64,000 nt of DNA from Saprospiraceae bacterium (lineage in GTDB: Bacteria; Bacteroidota; Bacteroidia; Chitinophagales; Saprospiraceae). This document shows positions 8,882 to 17,588 of the stretch, piece by piece. The stretch covers positions 1-64,000 of the forward strand of contig JAHDCZ010000002.1 in assembly GCA_020629615.1 (NCBI GenBank), given 5' to 3'. A program made the translations under genes and the position numbers. The notes below the pieces were generated by a model, which did not search any database, was not told the origin of the DNA, and was given only the letters and a program-made list of their open reading frames with translations. The first letter of the stretch is position 1. Every line of letters begins with the position of its first letter.

Positions 8882-11185
8882 ATGCAAGAAGTTTCATTTT
8901 CTTATCTCGATGAATTAAACGATGTTCAAAGACAGGCGGTCACATGTCTAGAAGGCCCAGTTATGGTTATTGCTGGACCCGGATCTGGAAAGACTAGAGT
9001 ATTAACTTATCGGATCGCTCACTTAATTAATTCTGGTGTAGCTCCGTGGAATATATTGACCTTGACTTTTACCAATAAGGCAGCTAAAGAAATGAAAAGC
9101 CGAATTGAAAAAGTAGTGGGTAGTAAGGCCAACAAAGTATGGGCTGGAACATTTCACTCGATTTTTGCAAGGATTTTACGGGTAGAAGCACATAGAATTG
9201 ATTATCCCAATGATTTTACGATCTATGATACTGATGATTCCAAAAGCGTAATCAAGGAGATCGTTAAAACGATGAGCTTAGATCCTAAAGTTTATAATCC
9301 TTCGGCGATTTTATCCAGAATTTCCTCTGCCAAAAGCAACCTCATTACTCCCAAAAACTACGTCAAGAATGAGGATTTAATGAACTACGATAAAATGAAT
9401 CGTCGTCCAATGACTCACTTGATTTATGATAAATACGTCGCTAAATGTATGAGGGCTGGAGCCATGGATTTTGATGATCTGTTGCTGCAAATGTTTCGTT
9501 TATTATATCAGAATCCTGATAATGTTAAACAAAAATACCAAGCTCAATTTCAATATTTGTTGGTGGATGAGTTTCAAGATACCAATTTTCTTCAGTACGA
9601 AATTTTAAAACAATTTGTAAGCTATGAAGGGAGCGACAATAACATTTGTATTGTCGGAGATGATGCACAAAGTATTTATTCATTTCGAGGTGCCACAATA
9701 GAAAATATTCTTCAGTTTGAAAATGATTTTTCAAATGTCAATACTTTCAAATTGGAGCAAAATTATCGATCAACTTCTTATATCGTTAATGCAGCGAACG
9801 AAGTGATAAATTATAACAAGAAACAAATTGATAAGAAGATTTGGACAGACAAACAAGAAGGGCAAAAGATTAAGATTATTAAAACTATGTCGGATAATGA
9901 AGAGGGTAGACGCGTTGCAGATACGATAATCGAACAAAAAAATCGTTTTAATCTTCGCAACCAAGATATAGCAATTCTTTATCGTACTAATGCTCAATCA
10001 CGAGTTTTTGAAGAGCATCTTCGTCGTTTTAATATTGCCTACAGAATTTACGGCGGCCTTTCTTTTTATCAACGTAAAGAAGTTAAAGATCTCTTGGCAT
10101 ATATTCGCCTTACGGCTAATCCAAAAGATGATGAGGCGTTCAAGAGAATTATCAATTATCCAAAACGTGGACTCGGAAATACTACCGTTTCAAAATTGAT
10201 ACAGATTGCTGAAGAGAATGAGATGAGCCTGATGGAAGTCGTTTTGCAAATCGAATTAAAAGCTCGACCCAAAAAGATCATTGGAGATTTTGTTGCAATG
10301 ATGAAATCATTTACCAACAAAGCGGCACAGACAAACGCTTATGATGTAGCCATCTATATAGCACAAAAAACAGGCATTACTGGATTGCTCAAATCAGATA
10401 CGAGCGCCGAAGGAATAGGACGATTGGAAAATGTAAACGCACTCTTAGATAGCATCAAAGAGTTTGTAGAGAATGACGAACTGGAAGACGATGAGGAAGT
10501 GATGGATAAAAGTTTGTCTCGTTTTTTACAAACGATTACCTTAATGACTGACCAAGATAAGGAAAGTGATAATACCGACGTTGTGACCTTAATGTCAACA
10601 CATGCCGCCAAAGGATTGGAGTTTAAATCAGTGTTTGTTGTCGGTTTGGAAGAAAATTTATTTCCTTCCTTCATGTCCTTGTCGAGCCCGCATCAAATTG
10701 AAGAAGAACGACGCTTGTTCTACGTCGCCTTAACAAGAGCAGAAATGTACTTGACTCTATCATACGCCAATAGCAGGTATCAATTTGGTCAGATGCGCTT
10801 TAATGATCCTAGTCGATTTTTGGAAGAAATATCGGAGGAAAATATTGATAATATTACGATACTTCGAAACAGCGGATCGGGAATGAGCTCCAAACCGAGT
10901 GGAGGAGGATTTGGTCAACCTAAGATTTTAGGAAATTTCAAACGGCTCGAACCCTCTAAAGTGAATCAAGCCCTGCAAATGGATCCCAAGGATTTCAAAC
11001 AAAGCCCGGCAGCGAGTATCAAAGAAGGGATGACTGTGATGCATCTAAAATTTGGCTTGGGTAAAGTCAAAAGCGTAGATGCACGACGAGTAGCGACCAT
11101 TCATTTTTCTGATATCAGAGATAATCCTGATAAAAGAATAATGCTTCAATATGCCAAATTGCAAATCATCGAAGAAGATGATTAA
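8882..11185 (+). CDS. UvrD/PcrA-family ATP-dependent DNA helicase
   Basis: This 767-residue superfamily 1 helicase probably unwinds DNA during nucleotide excision repair and replication restart. Motif I (Walker A) is IAGPGSGKTRVL, motif Ia is TLTFTNKAAKEM, motif II is LLVDEFQDTN, motif III is IVGDDAQSIYSFRGA, motif IV is LEQNYRS, motif V is STHAAKGLEF and motif VI is EEERRLFYVALTRA. The extreme C-terminus (LKFGLGKV ... IHFSD) resembles the PcrA tail that contacts RNA polymerase. The start is ATG 8882; an upstream TTG at 8849 is not needed. The stop overlaps the queG start by one base, so queG is probably translationally coupled. Confidence 0.92.
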   Translation: MQEVSFSYLDELNDVQRQAVTCLEGPVMVIAGPGSGKTRVLTYRIAHLINSGVAPWNILTLTFTNKAAKEMKSRIEKVVGSKANKVWAGTFHSIFARILRVEAHRIDYPNDFTIYDTDDSKSVIKEIVKTMSLDPKVYNPSAILSRISSAKSNLITPKNYVKNEDLMNYDKMNRRPMTHLIYDKYVAKCMRAGAMDFDDLLLQMFRLLYQNPDNVKQKYQAQFQYLLVDEFQDTNFLQYEILKQFVSYEGSDNNICIVGDDAQSIYSFRGATIENILQFENDFSNVNTFKLEQNYRSTSYIVNAANEVINYNKKQIDKKIWTDKQEGQKIKIIKTMSDNEEGRRVADTIIEQKNRFNLRNQDIAILYRTNAQSRVFEEHLRRFNIAYRIYGGLSFYQRKEVKDLLAYIRLTANPKDDEAFKRIINYPKRGLGNTTVSKLIQIAEENEMSLMEVVLQIELKARPKKIIGDFVAMMKSFTNKAAQTNAYDVAIYIAQKTGITGLLKSDTSAEGIGRLENVNALLDSIKEFVENDELEDDEEVMDKSLSRFLQTITLMTDQDKESDNTDVVTLMSTHAAKGLEFKSVFVVGLEENLFPSFMSLSSPHQIEEERRLFYVALTRAEMYLTLSYANSRYQFGQMRFNDPSRFLEEISEENIDNITILRNSGSGMSSKPSGGGFGQPKILGNFKRLEPSKVNQALQMDPKDFKQSPAASIKEGMTVMHLKFGLGKVKSVDARRVATIHFSDIRDNPDKRIMLQYAKLQIIEEDD

Positions 11186-12129
11186 TGAATGCGCTTGATT
11201 TGAAACGGTTTGTTCGTCAAGAAGCAAAAGTACTGGGTTTTGCTGATGTCGCTTTCGCGAAAGCGGAATTTATGAATGAAGAAGCTCAGCGATTAGAACA
11301 GTGGTTAAATCAAGGACATCAAGGACAAATGGCATATATGGAAAATCATTTCGACCTCCGAGTCGATCCCACCAAATTAGTACCCAATGCTAAAACAGTC
11401 ATTTCTTTTATCTATAACTATTATAATCCAGAGGGACAACAGGACCCGGACGCTCCTAAAATCGCAATGTATGCCTATGGGCGTGATTACCACAAAGTCG
11501 TGAAGAAAAAACTAAAACAACTGTTTCAAAAAATGACGGAGAAGATAGGTCAGATCGAAGGAAGATATTTTGTGGATTCAGCGCCTGTATTAGAACGAGA
11601 TTGGGCAAAGCGTTCAGGTCTAGGATGGATTGGTAAAAACACGTTGCTTCTAAATAAAAATAAAGGCTCCTTTTTCTTCTTAGCAGAAATGATCGTTGAT
11701 TTGGAGTTTGAATACGATGCACCAACCAGCGATCATTGTGGCACTTGCACTAAATGTATTGATGCTTGTCCTACAGATGCCATTGCTGAAAGTGGATATA
11801 TTCTAGATGCCCAAAAATGTATTTCTTATGCGACGATTGAACTGAAAGAAAAAATACCTTCAGCATTCGAAGGCAAAATGAAAAACTGGATGTTCGGATG
11901 TGATATTTGTCAAGAGGTTTGCCCTTGGAATCGTTTTTCGGAACCACATGATGAACCTGATTTTTTACCTAACAAGGATTTAATGGATATGTCTCGGGAA
12001 GAATGGTATGATTTAAATGAAGATGCCTTTGATCTTTTATTTCACGGAACACCTGTTAAACGTACAAAATTTGAAGGTTTGAAGAGAAATATTAGCTTTT
12101 TGAAGAAAACTTCAGATAAGGCAAGATAA
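11185..12129 (+). CDS. queG: Epoxyqueuosine reductase QueG
   Basis: QueG performs the last step of queuosine synthesis, reducing epoxyqueuosine in tRNA using cobalamin and two [4Fe-4S] clusters. The 314-residue product shows the expected cluster ligands, CGTCTKCIDACP and CDICQEVCPW, together with the family signature DSAPVLERDWAKRSGLGWIG, which holds the proposed catalytic aspartate. Length is normal for the shorter form that lacks C-terminal HEAT repeats. The start codon overlaps the helicase stop (TAATG). The coding sequence contains the full 16-bp palindrome CGCTTTCGCGAAAGCG at 11250-11265, read as V-A-F-A-K-A. Confidence 0.95.
   Translation: MNALDLKRFVRQEAKVLGFADVAFAKAEFMNEEAQRLEQWLNQGHQGQMAYMENHFDLRVDPTKLVPNAKTVISFIYNYYNPEGQQDPDAPKIAMYAYGRDYHKVVKKKLKQLFQKMTEKIGQIEGRYFVDSAPVLERDWAKRSGLGWIGKNTLLLNKNKGSFFFLAEMIVDLEFEYDAPTSDHCGTCTKCIDACPTDAIAESGYILDAQKCISYATIELKEKIPSAFEGKMKNWMFGCDICQEVCPWNRFSEPHDEPDFLPNKDLMDMSREEWYDLNEDAFDLLFHGTPVKRTKFEGLKRNISFLKKTSDKAR
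11250..11265. repeat. 16-bp perfect palindrome CGCTTTCGCGAAAGCG, copy 1 of an iterated element
   Basis: A perfect 16-bp palindrome inside queG. Its 12-base core CGCTTTCGCGAA recurs at four other places in the window (14922, 34471, 41768, 42803). Confidence 0.75.
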
Positions 12130-12147
12130 TTGTACTTATTTTTAGAT

Positions 12148-13437
12148 ATGAAGTTTCAATCTCGATACTTACTTGGGCTTATTCCTTTGATTATTCTAGG
12201 GGCGATATTCTATTATTTCTCGGATATCGTAAGCTATGTTATTGTCGGTTGGGTGCTTTCTATGGTCGGAGCTCCTGTCGTTAAATTTCTTCGAAGATTT
12301 ATGGGTAAGAATTTGGCAGCGGGTTTGACACTAGCTGGATTTCTTTTAATTTTAATGAGCTTGATTTGGGTATTTATCCCTCCATTAGTGCAGCAAGCAA
12401 GAAATTTATCGACCGTTGATTATAATGCAGTGATCAACAGTTTGGAAGAACCAATTGAAGATTGGGAAAACTGGCTCAAAGAAAATGGATTGATGGAATC
12501 CGAAGTGATTGATACGACAGTTCAAGAAATAGCTATTGAGACTCCAGAACCTAAAGATCAAGTAATTACTCAGATTGTTCCACTTGATTCACTATTAAAT
12601 TCTATGGGAGATACTTTGACACGAACCAATACGAATGTTGCATTGCTCATTAATATTGAGAGTAAGGATGATATTAAACCTGAAAAGGAAGAGGAGATTG
12701 TGTCGGACAGTTTCTTTGATAATGTGAGAAAAAATATTTATTCGTTTTTAAATCCTTCTTTGATCCCGAGAATTTTTGGATCCATTGTTGGCTTCTTTGG
12801 AAACTTCATTATTGGATTAATGTCCGTCATGTTTATTTCTTTTTTCTTCCTACGTGAGCAAGGATTATTCGCTAATATGATTTCGGCTTTAGTGCCGAAT
12901 GGATATGATCAACAAACAATTACTGCTCTTGATCAATCGAGTAAAATGTTGGTGCGTTACTTTATTGGAGTGTTGACTCAAATCACATTCATTACTATTA
13001 TTGTTTCAATTCCTTTGTCCTTTTTAGGAATTAAAAATGCCTTATTGATCGGATTTTTTGCTGGTTTGATGAATGTCATTCCATATATCGGTCCTTTGCT
13101 TGGAGCTTCTTTTGCTATCATTATTACGCTTTCGTCAAACTTGGAATTGTCTTTTTATTCCGAACTTTTGCCCTTGATGTCCAAGGTTTTAATCGTATTC
13201 ATGATTATGCAGATGGTAGATAATTTTTTATTGCAGCCTTTTATTTTTGGAAAGAGTGTCAAAGCACATCCATTGGAGATTTTTATCATTGTCTTGATGG
13301 GTGCAAAACTTGGTGGTATTCCAGGAATGGTCCTAGCTATACCGGCGTATACGGTTTTACGGGTTGTTGCTAAGGTCTTTTTGAGTGAGTTTAAGATTGT
13401 ACAGCGGATCACCCGAGGGATGGGGGAGATAGAGTAA
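12148..13437 (+). CDS. AI-2E family (PF01594) membrane permease
   Basis: The 429-residue product has the topology of the AI-2E/YdiK/PerM family: two N-terminal helices (LLGLIPLIILGAIFYYF and a second near residue 60), a large hydrophilic segment, then five or six C-terminal helices with the family-typical LIGFFAGLMNVIPYIGPLLG and the final GIPGMVLAIPAYTVLRV. The central acidic segment (about residues 110-195) is longer than in most relatives. Family members export small signals or ions (AI-2, Na+/H+), so the substrate cannot be named. ATG 12148 is preferred over TTG 12130. It follows queG by 18 bp and may share its transcript. Confidence 0.85.
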   Translation: MKFQSRYLLGLIPLIILGAIFYYFSDIVSYVIVGWVLSMVGAPVVKFLRRFMGKNLAAGLTLAGFLLILMSLIWVFIPPLVQQARNLSTVDYNAVINSLEEPIEDWENWLKENGLMESEVIDTTVQEIAIETPEPKDQVITQIVPLDSLLNSMGDTLTRTNTNVALLINIESKDDIKPEKEEEIVSDSFFDNVRKNIYSFLNPSLIPRIFGSIVGFFGNFIIGLMSVMFISFFFLREQGLFANMISALVPNGYDQQTITALDQSSKMLVRYFIGVLTQITFITIIVSIPLSFLGIKNALLIGFFAGLMNVIPYIGPLLGASFAIIITLSSNLELSFYSELLPLMSKVLIVFMIMQMVDNFLLQPFIFGKSVKAHPLEIFIIVLMGAKLGGIPGMVLAIPAYTVLRVVAKVFLSEFKIVQRITRGMGEIE

Positions 13438-13754
13438 TTAATAAAGCATATAATATTCGCAGGTAGGACCATGATTTTCAGGATTTTGCTTTTGTTTTTT
13501 CATCAAGGAAAAAATCAATGCCCGTCCACCAGGACAATACCCTTGTGAATAAATATTTCTTTTGTAATTGAAAAAACGCTAACCCTTCCGAAATGTATGC
13601 TTTCGGTTCACTCCTTAAATTGACGCTGTCCATTTTGCTCAGCAACAGTCGTTCTTATCATGAAAAAAATGAAGACCAGTCCGGTAGGACAATCTCATTG
13701 ATAAACATAAATACCATTAATTTAAACATTGGGCTATAGCCAAATACTCAAATC
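13438..13754. other. 317-bp intergenic region with a degenerate repeat pair and a 51-codon frame
   Basis: No established gene is present. Two segments, about 13500-13555 and 13658-13713, are imperfect direct copies of each other; both contain GGACAAT preceded by a GTCC-like block and an A-run. On the minus strand they read as related peptides (VLSWWTGIDFFLDEK and RLSYRTGLHFFHDKN). The second of these ends at a stop, and an ATG frame starts about 25 bases further on. This looks like a dispersed repeat or a decayed gene rather than a promoter region. Confidence 0.5.
13478..13633 (-). CDS. Possible 51-residue small protein or gene remnant
   Basis: An ATG frame of 51 residues begins MDSVNLRSEPKAYISEG and ends FFLDEKTKAKS. 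Its composition is protein-like, and its C-terminal part resembles the translation of the second, upstream repeat copy. A TAA lies eight codons upstream in frame. It has no recognisable domain, signal peptide or obvious promoter. It could be the readable part of a dispersed repeat rather than a real gene. Confidence 0.2.
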   Translation of the reverse strand: MDSVNLRSEPKAYISEGLAFFQLQKKYLFTRVLSWWTGIDFFLDEKTKAKS

Positions 13755-14462
13755 TTAATCTTGTTTTGCAAAAACCCTTTTTAATAGACTGCTAGAGCGT
13801 TGCCCAATATCACTACGGATACCTAGTTCTTTTTTCTCAACCAAACTAAATAATCCCACTAGCGCTTTGTCCGAAACATGACCACCCAAATCAGGGTTGA
13901 TCTTTTCAATAAATGGAATACTGTTGTACTTGTTAATCGCACTTGACCATAATTCTTGTGCTTTTACTTTTTGTAGAGAATTCACAATGACAGGTCGAAA
14001 TGCGCTATAAAGTGAATTGTAAGTATTATTATGAAGGTAGTTGGTAGCCGCATCTTTAGGACCCATCAAAATGTTCATCGCATCATTGAAGCTCATTTTT
14101 TTGATGGCATCAAAGAAGATAGGACCCGCTTTTTTTGCAGCATCTTCGGCGCCTTGATTAACTCGCTTGATTAACTCTTCTTCTAAGTTTGTAAAGCCCG
14201 GTATGAACTTTAATTTATCAATTACTTTACCTGCTTGTTCTGGTAAAAGTATTTTATAGGCTGATTTATAATATCCGTCTGGTTTGGAAAGGTAAGCAAC
14301 GCTGCTGTCTACGCCCACATTTAATGCTTCTTTGAGACCGTTTGAAATATCTGCATTACTGAGCATGCCACTATTATTTATGCTATCTACTGCTCGTTGA
14401 AAATCTGCAGGATCACAAGAAATCATAAAAAGAGGAATCAAGAATAAGAGTATTTTTTTCAT
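13755..14462 (-). CDS. DUF4197 domain lipoprotein
   Basis: This 235-residue lipoprotein has signal and lipobox LIPLFMISC (Cys16). The rest matches the DUF4197 family: a helical protein with the segments ISNGLKEALNVGVDSSVAYL, LKFIPGFTNLEEELIKRVNQ (basic residues within an amphipathic helix), AKKAGPIFFDAIKKMSFNDA and TNYLHNNTYNSLYSAFRPVI. No biochemical function is established for the family. It lies 88 bp downstream of folB on the same strand. A near-consensus -7 element, TACTTTTA, precedes it. Confidence 0.8.
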   Translation of the reverse strand: MKKILLFLIPLFMISCDPADFQRAVDSINNSGMLSNADISNGLKEALNVGVDSSVAYLSKPDGYYKSAYKILLPEQAGKVIDKLKFIPGFTNLEEELIKRVNQGAEDAAKKAGPIFFDAIKKMSFNDAMNILMGPKDAATNYLHNNTYNSLYSAFRPVIVNSLQKVKAQELWSSAINKYNSIPFIEKINPDLGGHVSDKALVGLFSLVEKKELGIRSDIGQRSSSLLKRVFAKQD

Positions 14463-14549
14463 TTGTGTTTATTTTATTCGCTTCTATAAAAGTAGAACGA
14501 CTATTTGTTAAAAATGAATCTTAGAACAAAGACTTTAAGAAGATTTTAA

Positions 14550-14900
14550 TTAAAAACTCATTTTTATTTGAGAACTATGAAGTTTTCCACCCAACTGAGG
14601 TTGAATTTTTTGAATGGTCACTTCACCTGATTCTAAGTTTGAAAATGAAGATTTAAATGATTCTATCATATGGAATACCACGGTTTCTAATAACTTCTGT
14701 GTATTGGCCATTTCTCTTGCGCAAATTTGGTACACATCTTCATAGTTTATGGTATCGCTAATGGTATCATCGGCTTCATCAAATGATTTTATATTCAAAT
14801 GAACATCAAGTAGGAAGGAGTTTCCCATTTTTCGTTCTTCTGGATAATAACCATGATAACTGTAAAATTCCATTCGGTTTAGGCTGATAGTCGTTTTCAT
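14550..14900 (-). CDS. folB: Dihydroneopterin aldolase
   Basis: FolB converts 7,8-dihydroneopterin to 6-hydroxymethyl-dihydropterin and glycolaldehyde in folate synthesis, as a cytoplasmic octamer. The 116-residue product shows the family opening ISLNRMEFYSYHGYYPEERK, the central SDTINYEDVYQICAREM with the substrate-binding Glu, LLETVVFHMIESF, and the lysine near the C-terminus. I chose ATG 14900 because it leaves the usual nine residues before MEF; an in-frame ATG six codons upstream (14918) is also possible. It is divergent from gcdH. A copy of the 12-mer palindromic element lies just upstream. Confidence 0.88.
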   Translation of the reverse strand: MKTTISLNRMEFYSYHGYYPEERKMGNSFLLDVHLNIKSFDEADDTISDTINYEDVYQICAREMANTQKLLETVVFHMIESFKSSFSNLESGEVTIQKIQPQLGGKLHSSQIKMSF

Positions 14901-14921
14901 AGATTCTACTAATTTCATTTA

Positions 14922-14933
14922 TTCGCGAAAGCG
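14922..14933. repeat. Palindromic 12-mer element, copy 2
   Basis: TTCGCGAAAGCG, the reverse complement of CGCTTTCGCGAA, sits between folB and gcdH, directly upstream of folB. Confidence 0.65.
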
Positions 14934-14999
14934 CTAAATTAAGGAATATATCACCTTCATAAAACCATGCTTTCTATCCAATTCTATAATGATAATCCT

Positions 15000-15007
15000 T
15001 ACTTTTG
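15000..15007 (+). promoter_or_regulatory. Putative -7 element of gcdH
   Basis: TACTTTTG matches TAnnTTTG and lies 33 bp before the gcdH ATG. There is no TTG at the proper -33 distance, so the promoter is only half supported. Confidence 0.45.
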
Positions 15008-15040
15008 TGCAAATATTAAAAAACCCAATTTTTAGATAGA

Positions 15041-16222
15041 ATGAGTCATACAGATAAATACGAACACCACGATTATTATGGAGTTGATGAACTGCTTTCA
15101 GATGATCACAAGTTGGCAAGAGATGCCGTGCGTGATTGGGTAAAAAAGGAAGTGTCTCCGATTATTGAAGAATATTCTGAAAAAGCAGAATGTCCAAAGC
15201 ATTTGTTTAAAGGACTGGCAGAAATTGGTGCCTTTGGACCGAGTTTGCCTGAGCAATATGGGGGTGGCGGAATGGATGAGATCGCGTATGGCGTGATTAT
15301 GCAAGAATTGGAAAGAGGAGATTCTGGATTGCGCTCGATGGCATCCGTTCAAGGTTCGCTGGTCATGTATCCTATATATAGATATGCATCCGAAGAGCAA
15401 AAAATGAAATACTTACCCAAATTGGGTTCTGGTGAATACATCGGTTGTTTTGGATTAACAGAGCCTGATCATGGATCAAATCCGGCGGGGATGATCACAA
15501 ACATCAAAGATGACGGTGATGCCTATATTCTAAATGGAGCAAAGATGTGGATTACTAATTCTCCGTTGGCAGATATAGCTGTCGTTTGGGCTAAAGATGA
15601 AGAAGGAGTTGTGCGTGGTATGGTTGTTGAAAGTAGCTGGGAAGGTTTTAGTGCACCAGAAATTCACGGGAAGTGGTCGTTAAGAGCATCAATTACGGGT
15701 GAGTTGGTGTTTGACAATGTAAGAGTTCCTAAAGAAAATGTTTTCCCTGATATTCGAGGATTAAAAGGACCATTGAGTTGTTTGTCAAAAGCGAGATATG
15801 GTATTGCATGGGGAGCGATAGGTGCGGCATTGGATTGTTATGATTCAGCCCTAAGATATTCGAAAGAAAGGGTCCAGTTTGGACGTCCGATTGGTGGCTT
15901 CCAGTTGACACAAAAGAAATTGGCAGAAATGATTACCGAAATAACCAAAGCTCAATTATTAGCTTGGAGATTAGGGTCATTGGCAAACAAGGGGGAAGCA
16001 ACTCCAGCGCAGATTTCTATGGCCAAAAGAAATAATGTACATATGGCATTGGAAATTGCAAGAGAAGCACGTCAAATTCATGGTGGGATGGGCATCACAA
16101 ATGAATACCCAATTATGCGTCATATGATGAATCTTGAAACGGTCTTGACCTACGAAGGAACTCACGATATCCACCTACTGATCACAGGAATGGATGTGAC
16201 AGGGATCAATGCTTTTTCTTAG
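15041..16222 (+). CDS. gcdH: Glutaryl-CoA dehydrogenase-like acyl-CoA dehydrogenase
   Basis: This is a FAD flavoenzyme of the acyl-CoA dehydrogenase family, closest in my judgement to glutaryl-CoA dehydrogenase, which oxidises and decarboxylates glutaryl-CoA to crotonyl-CoA in lysine and tryptophan breakdown. The 393 residues carry ACAD signature 1 (CFGLTEPDHGSNPAGM), the substrate loop GAKMWITNSPLADIAVVWAK, signature 2 (QIHGGMGITNEYPIMRHMMN) and the catalytic base Glu372 in TYEGTHDIH. EPDHGSNP and the RYGIAWGAIGAA segment are typical of the glutaryl-CoA group. It stands alone, without an ETF or decarboxylase neighbour, so substrate assignment is based on sequence features only. Confidence 0.88.
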   Translation: MSHTDKYEHHDYYGVDELLSDDHKLARDAVRDWVKKEVSPIIEEYSEKAECPKHLFKGLAEIGAFGPSLPEQYGGGGMDEIAYGVIMQELERGDSGLRSMASVQGSLVMYPIYRYASEEQKMKYLPKLGSGEYIGCFGLTEPDHGSNPAGMITNIKDDGDAYILNGAKMWITNSPLADIAVVWAKDEEGVVRGMVVESSWEGFSAPEIHGKWSLRASITGELVFDNVRVPKENVFPDIRGLKGPLSCLSKARYGIAWGAIGAALDCYDSALRYSKERVQFGRPIGGFQLTQKKLAEMITEITKAQLLAWRLGSLANKGEATPAQISMAKRNNVHMALEIAREARQIHGGMGITNEYPIMRHMMNLETVLTYEGTHDIHLLITGMDVTGINAFS

Positions 16223-16354
16223 ACTTTGTCATTTGTGGTTTGTCGAAAGAAAAGAATTGTCGATCGAAACTTATTTGTTAATGATTTGATAAAGGCAATA
16301 TTTAAACAACTTTTCGTTATAAAGTAGTGTATATACTATGTTAACATTGACAAC

Positions 16355-17563
16355 ATGAGGATCTTTACGTATTTATTTATTTTCTTTTTTGGGGCGCTTA
16401 GCGCGAATGTAAAAGCGCAAGATACAATACGGATTGATAATCCCTCTTTTGAGGATGTTCCTCGATTAGGAAGTCTAGATGGTTTTAGAAGGACGACATT
16501 GCCTATACCGTGGTATGACTGTGGAGTTTTTAATTTTCCAGATCAAACCCCTCCAGACATCCATCCTAATAATTATTTTAAAGTCAACAAAGAACCAAGT
16601 GAAGGAAGGACTTACCTTGGGATGGTCGCAAGAGATGATGATACGCAAGAATCCATTTCGCAGCGATTGCAAGGAGTGTTGGAGGCAGGAAAGTGTTATC
16701 GATTTAGTGTAGATTTATGTCGATCAGAAAATTATGTTAGCCCTAATCCAGATCCAGAAGATAGATTGGATGACAAGAAATTTAAATTTTACACCAAACC
16801 AATTGTTCTTAGAATTTATGGTGGATCGGGTATTTGTTATCCAGCCATCAGCTTGGCAGAATCAGAAGAGGTTAAGAATACAGAGTGGAAGCGATACGAA
16901 TTTGAGTTTACGCCCCAACAGAATGTACGGTACATCACCTTTGAAGCTTTTTATAAGACTCCAACCCTCATGGCGTATAACGGTAATTTGTTGGTTGATA
17001 ATATGTCGGATATTATTCAGATTCCATGCCCAGGAGAAGAATCATTGGCGTTAGTTGATGTTCCCGAACCGGAGAAAAACTTACCAGCTCATAAGAGAAA
17101 AAAGAAAAAACCCAAAAAGGAAGAAGTAGTTGAAAATTCGACGAAAGTCGAAAAAGCAGAAAAGCCTAAGAAGAAAATCTTGGCAGAATTGGATCGCAAA
17201 AATTTAAAAAAGGGTCAAACTATCCGAATTGATAAGCTATATTTTAAAGCAGATTCGACTAATGTCGAGCCAGAATCCTATGAAGTACTAGAAGAAATAT
17301 ACAATTTCTTAAAAGCTAATGAGGACATTGTTATTGAGGTAGGTGGACATACTAATGGTCGGCCAAAACACGATTATTGTGATCGAATATCTGGAGAACG
17401 CGCTAAAAATGTCGCCAAGTACCTAATCCGTAAAGGAATACCTTCTTCGCGATTGCAATACAAAGGATATGGAAAGAGAAACCCTATTGCGACCAATAAA
17501 ACTATCGCCGGACGAAAGAAAAACCAGCGGGTAGAGATCAAAATTATCAGTCTAGATTCCTAG
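16355..17563 (+). CDS. OmpA-family outer membrane protein with N-terminal carbohydrate-binding-like domain
   Basis: The 402-residue product has a signal peptide ending SANVKAQ and a jelly-roll-like N-terminal domain (about residues 25-215) that starts IRIDNPSFEDVPR, the pattern of bacterial carbohydrate-binding modules. A very Lys-rich linker (about 245-280; HKRKKKKPKKEE) follows, then a C-terminal OmpA domain. In the latter, VIEVGGHTNGRP, SGERAKNVAKYLIRKGI, RLQYKGYGKRNPIATN and KKNQRVEIKI match the peptidoglycan-binding core. The protein probably tethers the outer envelope to peptidoglycan. A transmembrane barrel is absent. uvrC follows after 25 bp. Confidence 0.85.
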   Translation: MRIFTYLFIFFFGALSANVKAQDTIRIDNPSFEDVPRLGSLDGFRRTTLPIPWYDCGVFNFPDQTPPDIHPNNYFKVNKEPSEGRTYLGMVARDDDTQESISQRLQGVLEAGKCYRFSVDLCRSENYVSPNPDPEDRLDDKKFKFYTKPIVLRIYGGSGICYPAISLAESEEVKNTEWKRYEFEFTPQQNVRYITFEAFYKTPTLMAYNGNLLVDNMSDIIQIPCPGEESLALVDVPEPEKNLPAHKRKKKKPKKEEVVENSTKVEKAEKPKKKILAELDRKNLKKGQTIRIDKLYFKADSTNVEPESYEVLEEIYNFLKANEDIVIEVGGHTNGRPKHDYCDRISGERAKNVAKYLIRKGIPSSRLQYKGYGKRNPIATNKTIAGRKKNQRVEIKIISLDS

Positions 17564-17588
17564 AAACTTTGTTACCTTCAAGTCATCA

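Noticed and set aside
13438-13754. Possible mobile-element remnant
   Set aside because: No transposase frame, terminal inverted repeat or target-site duplication could be found.
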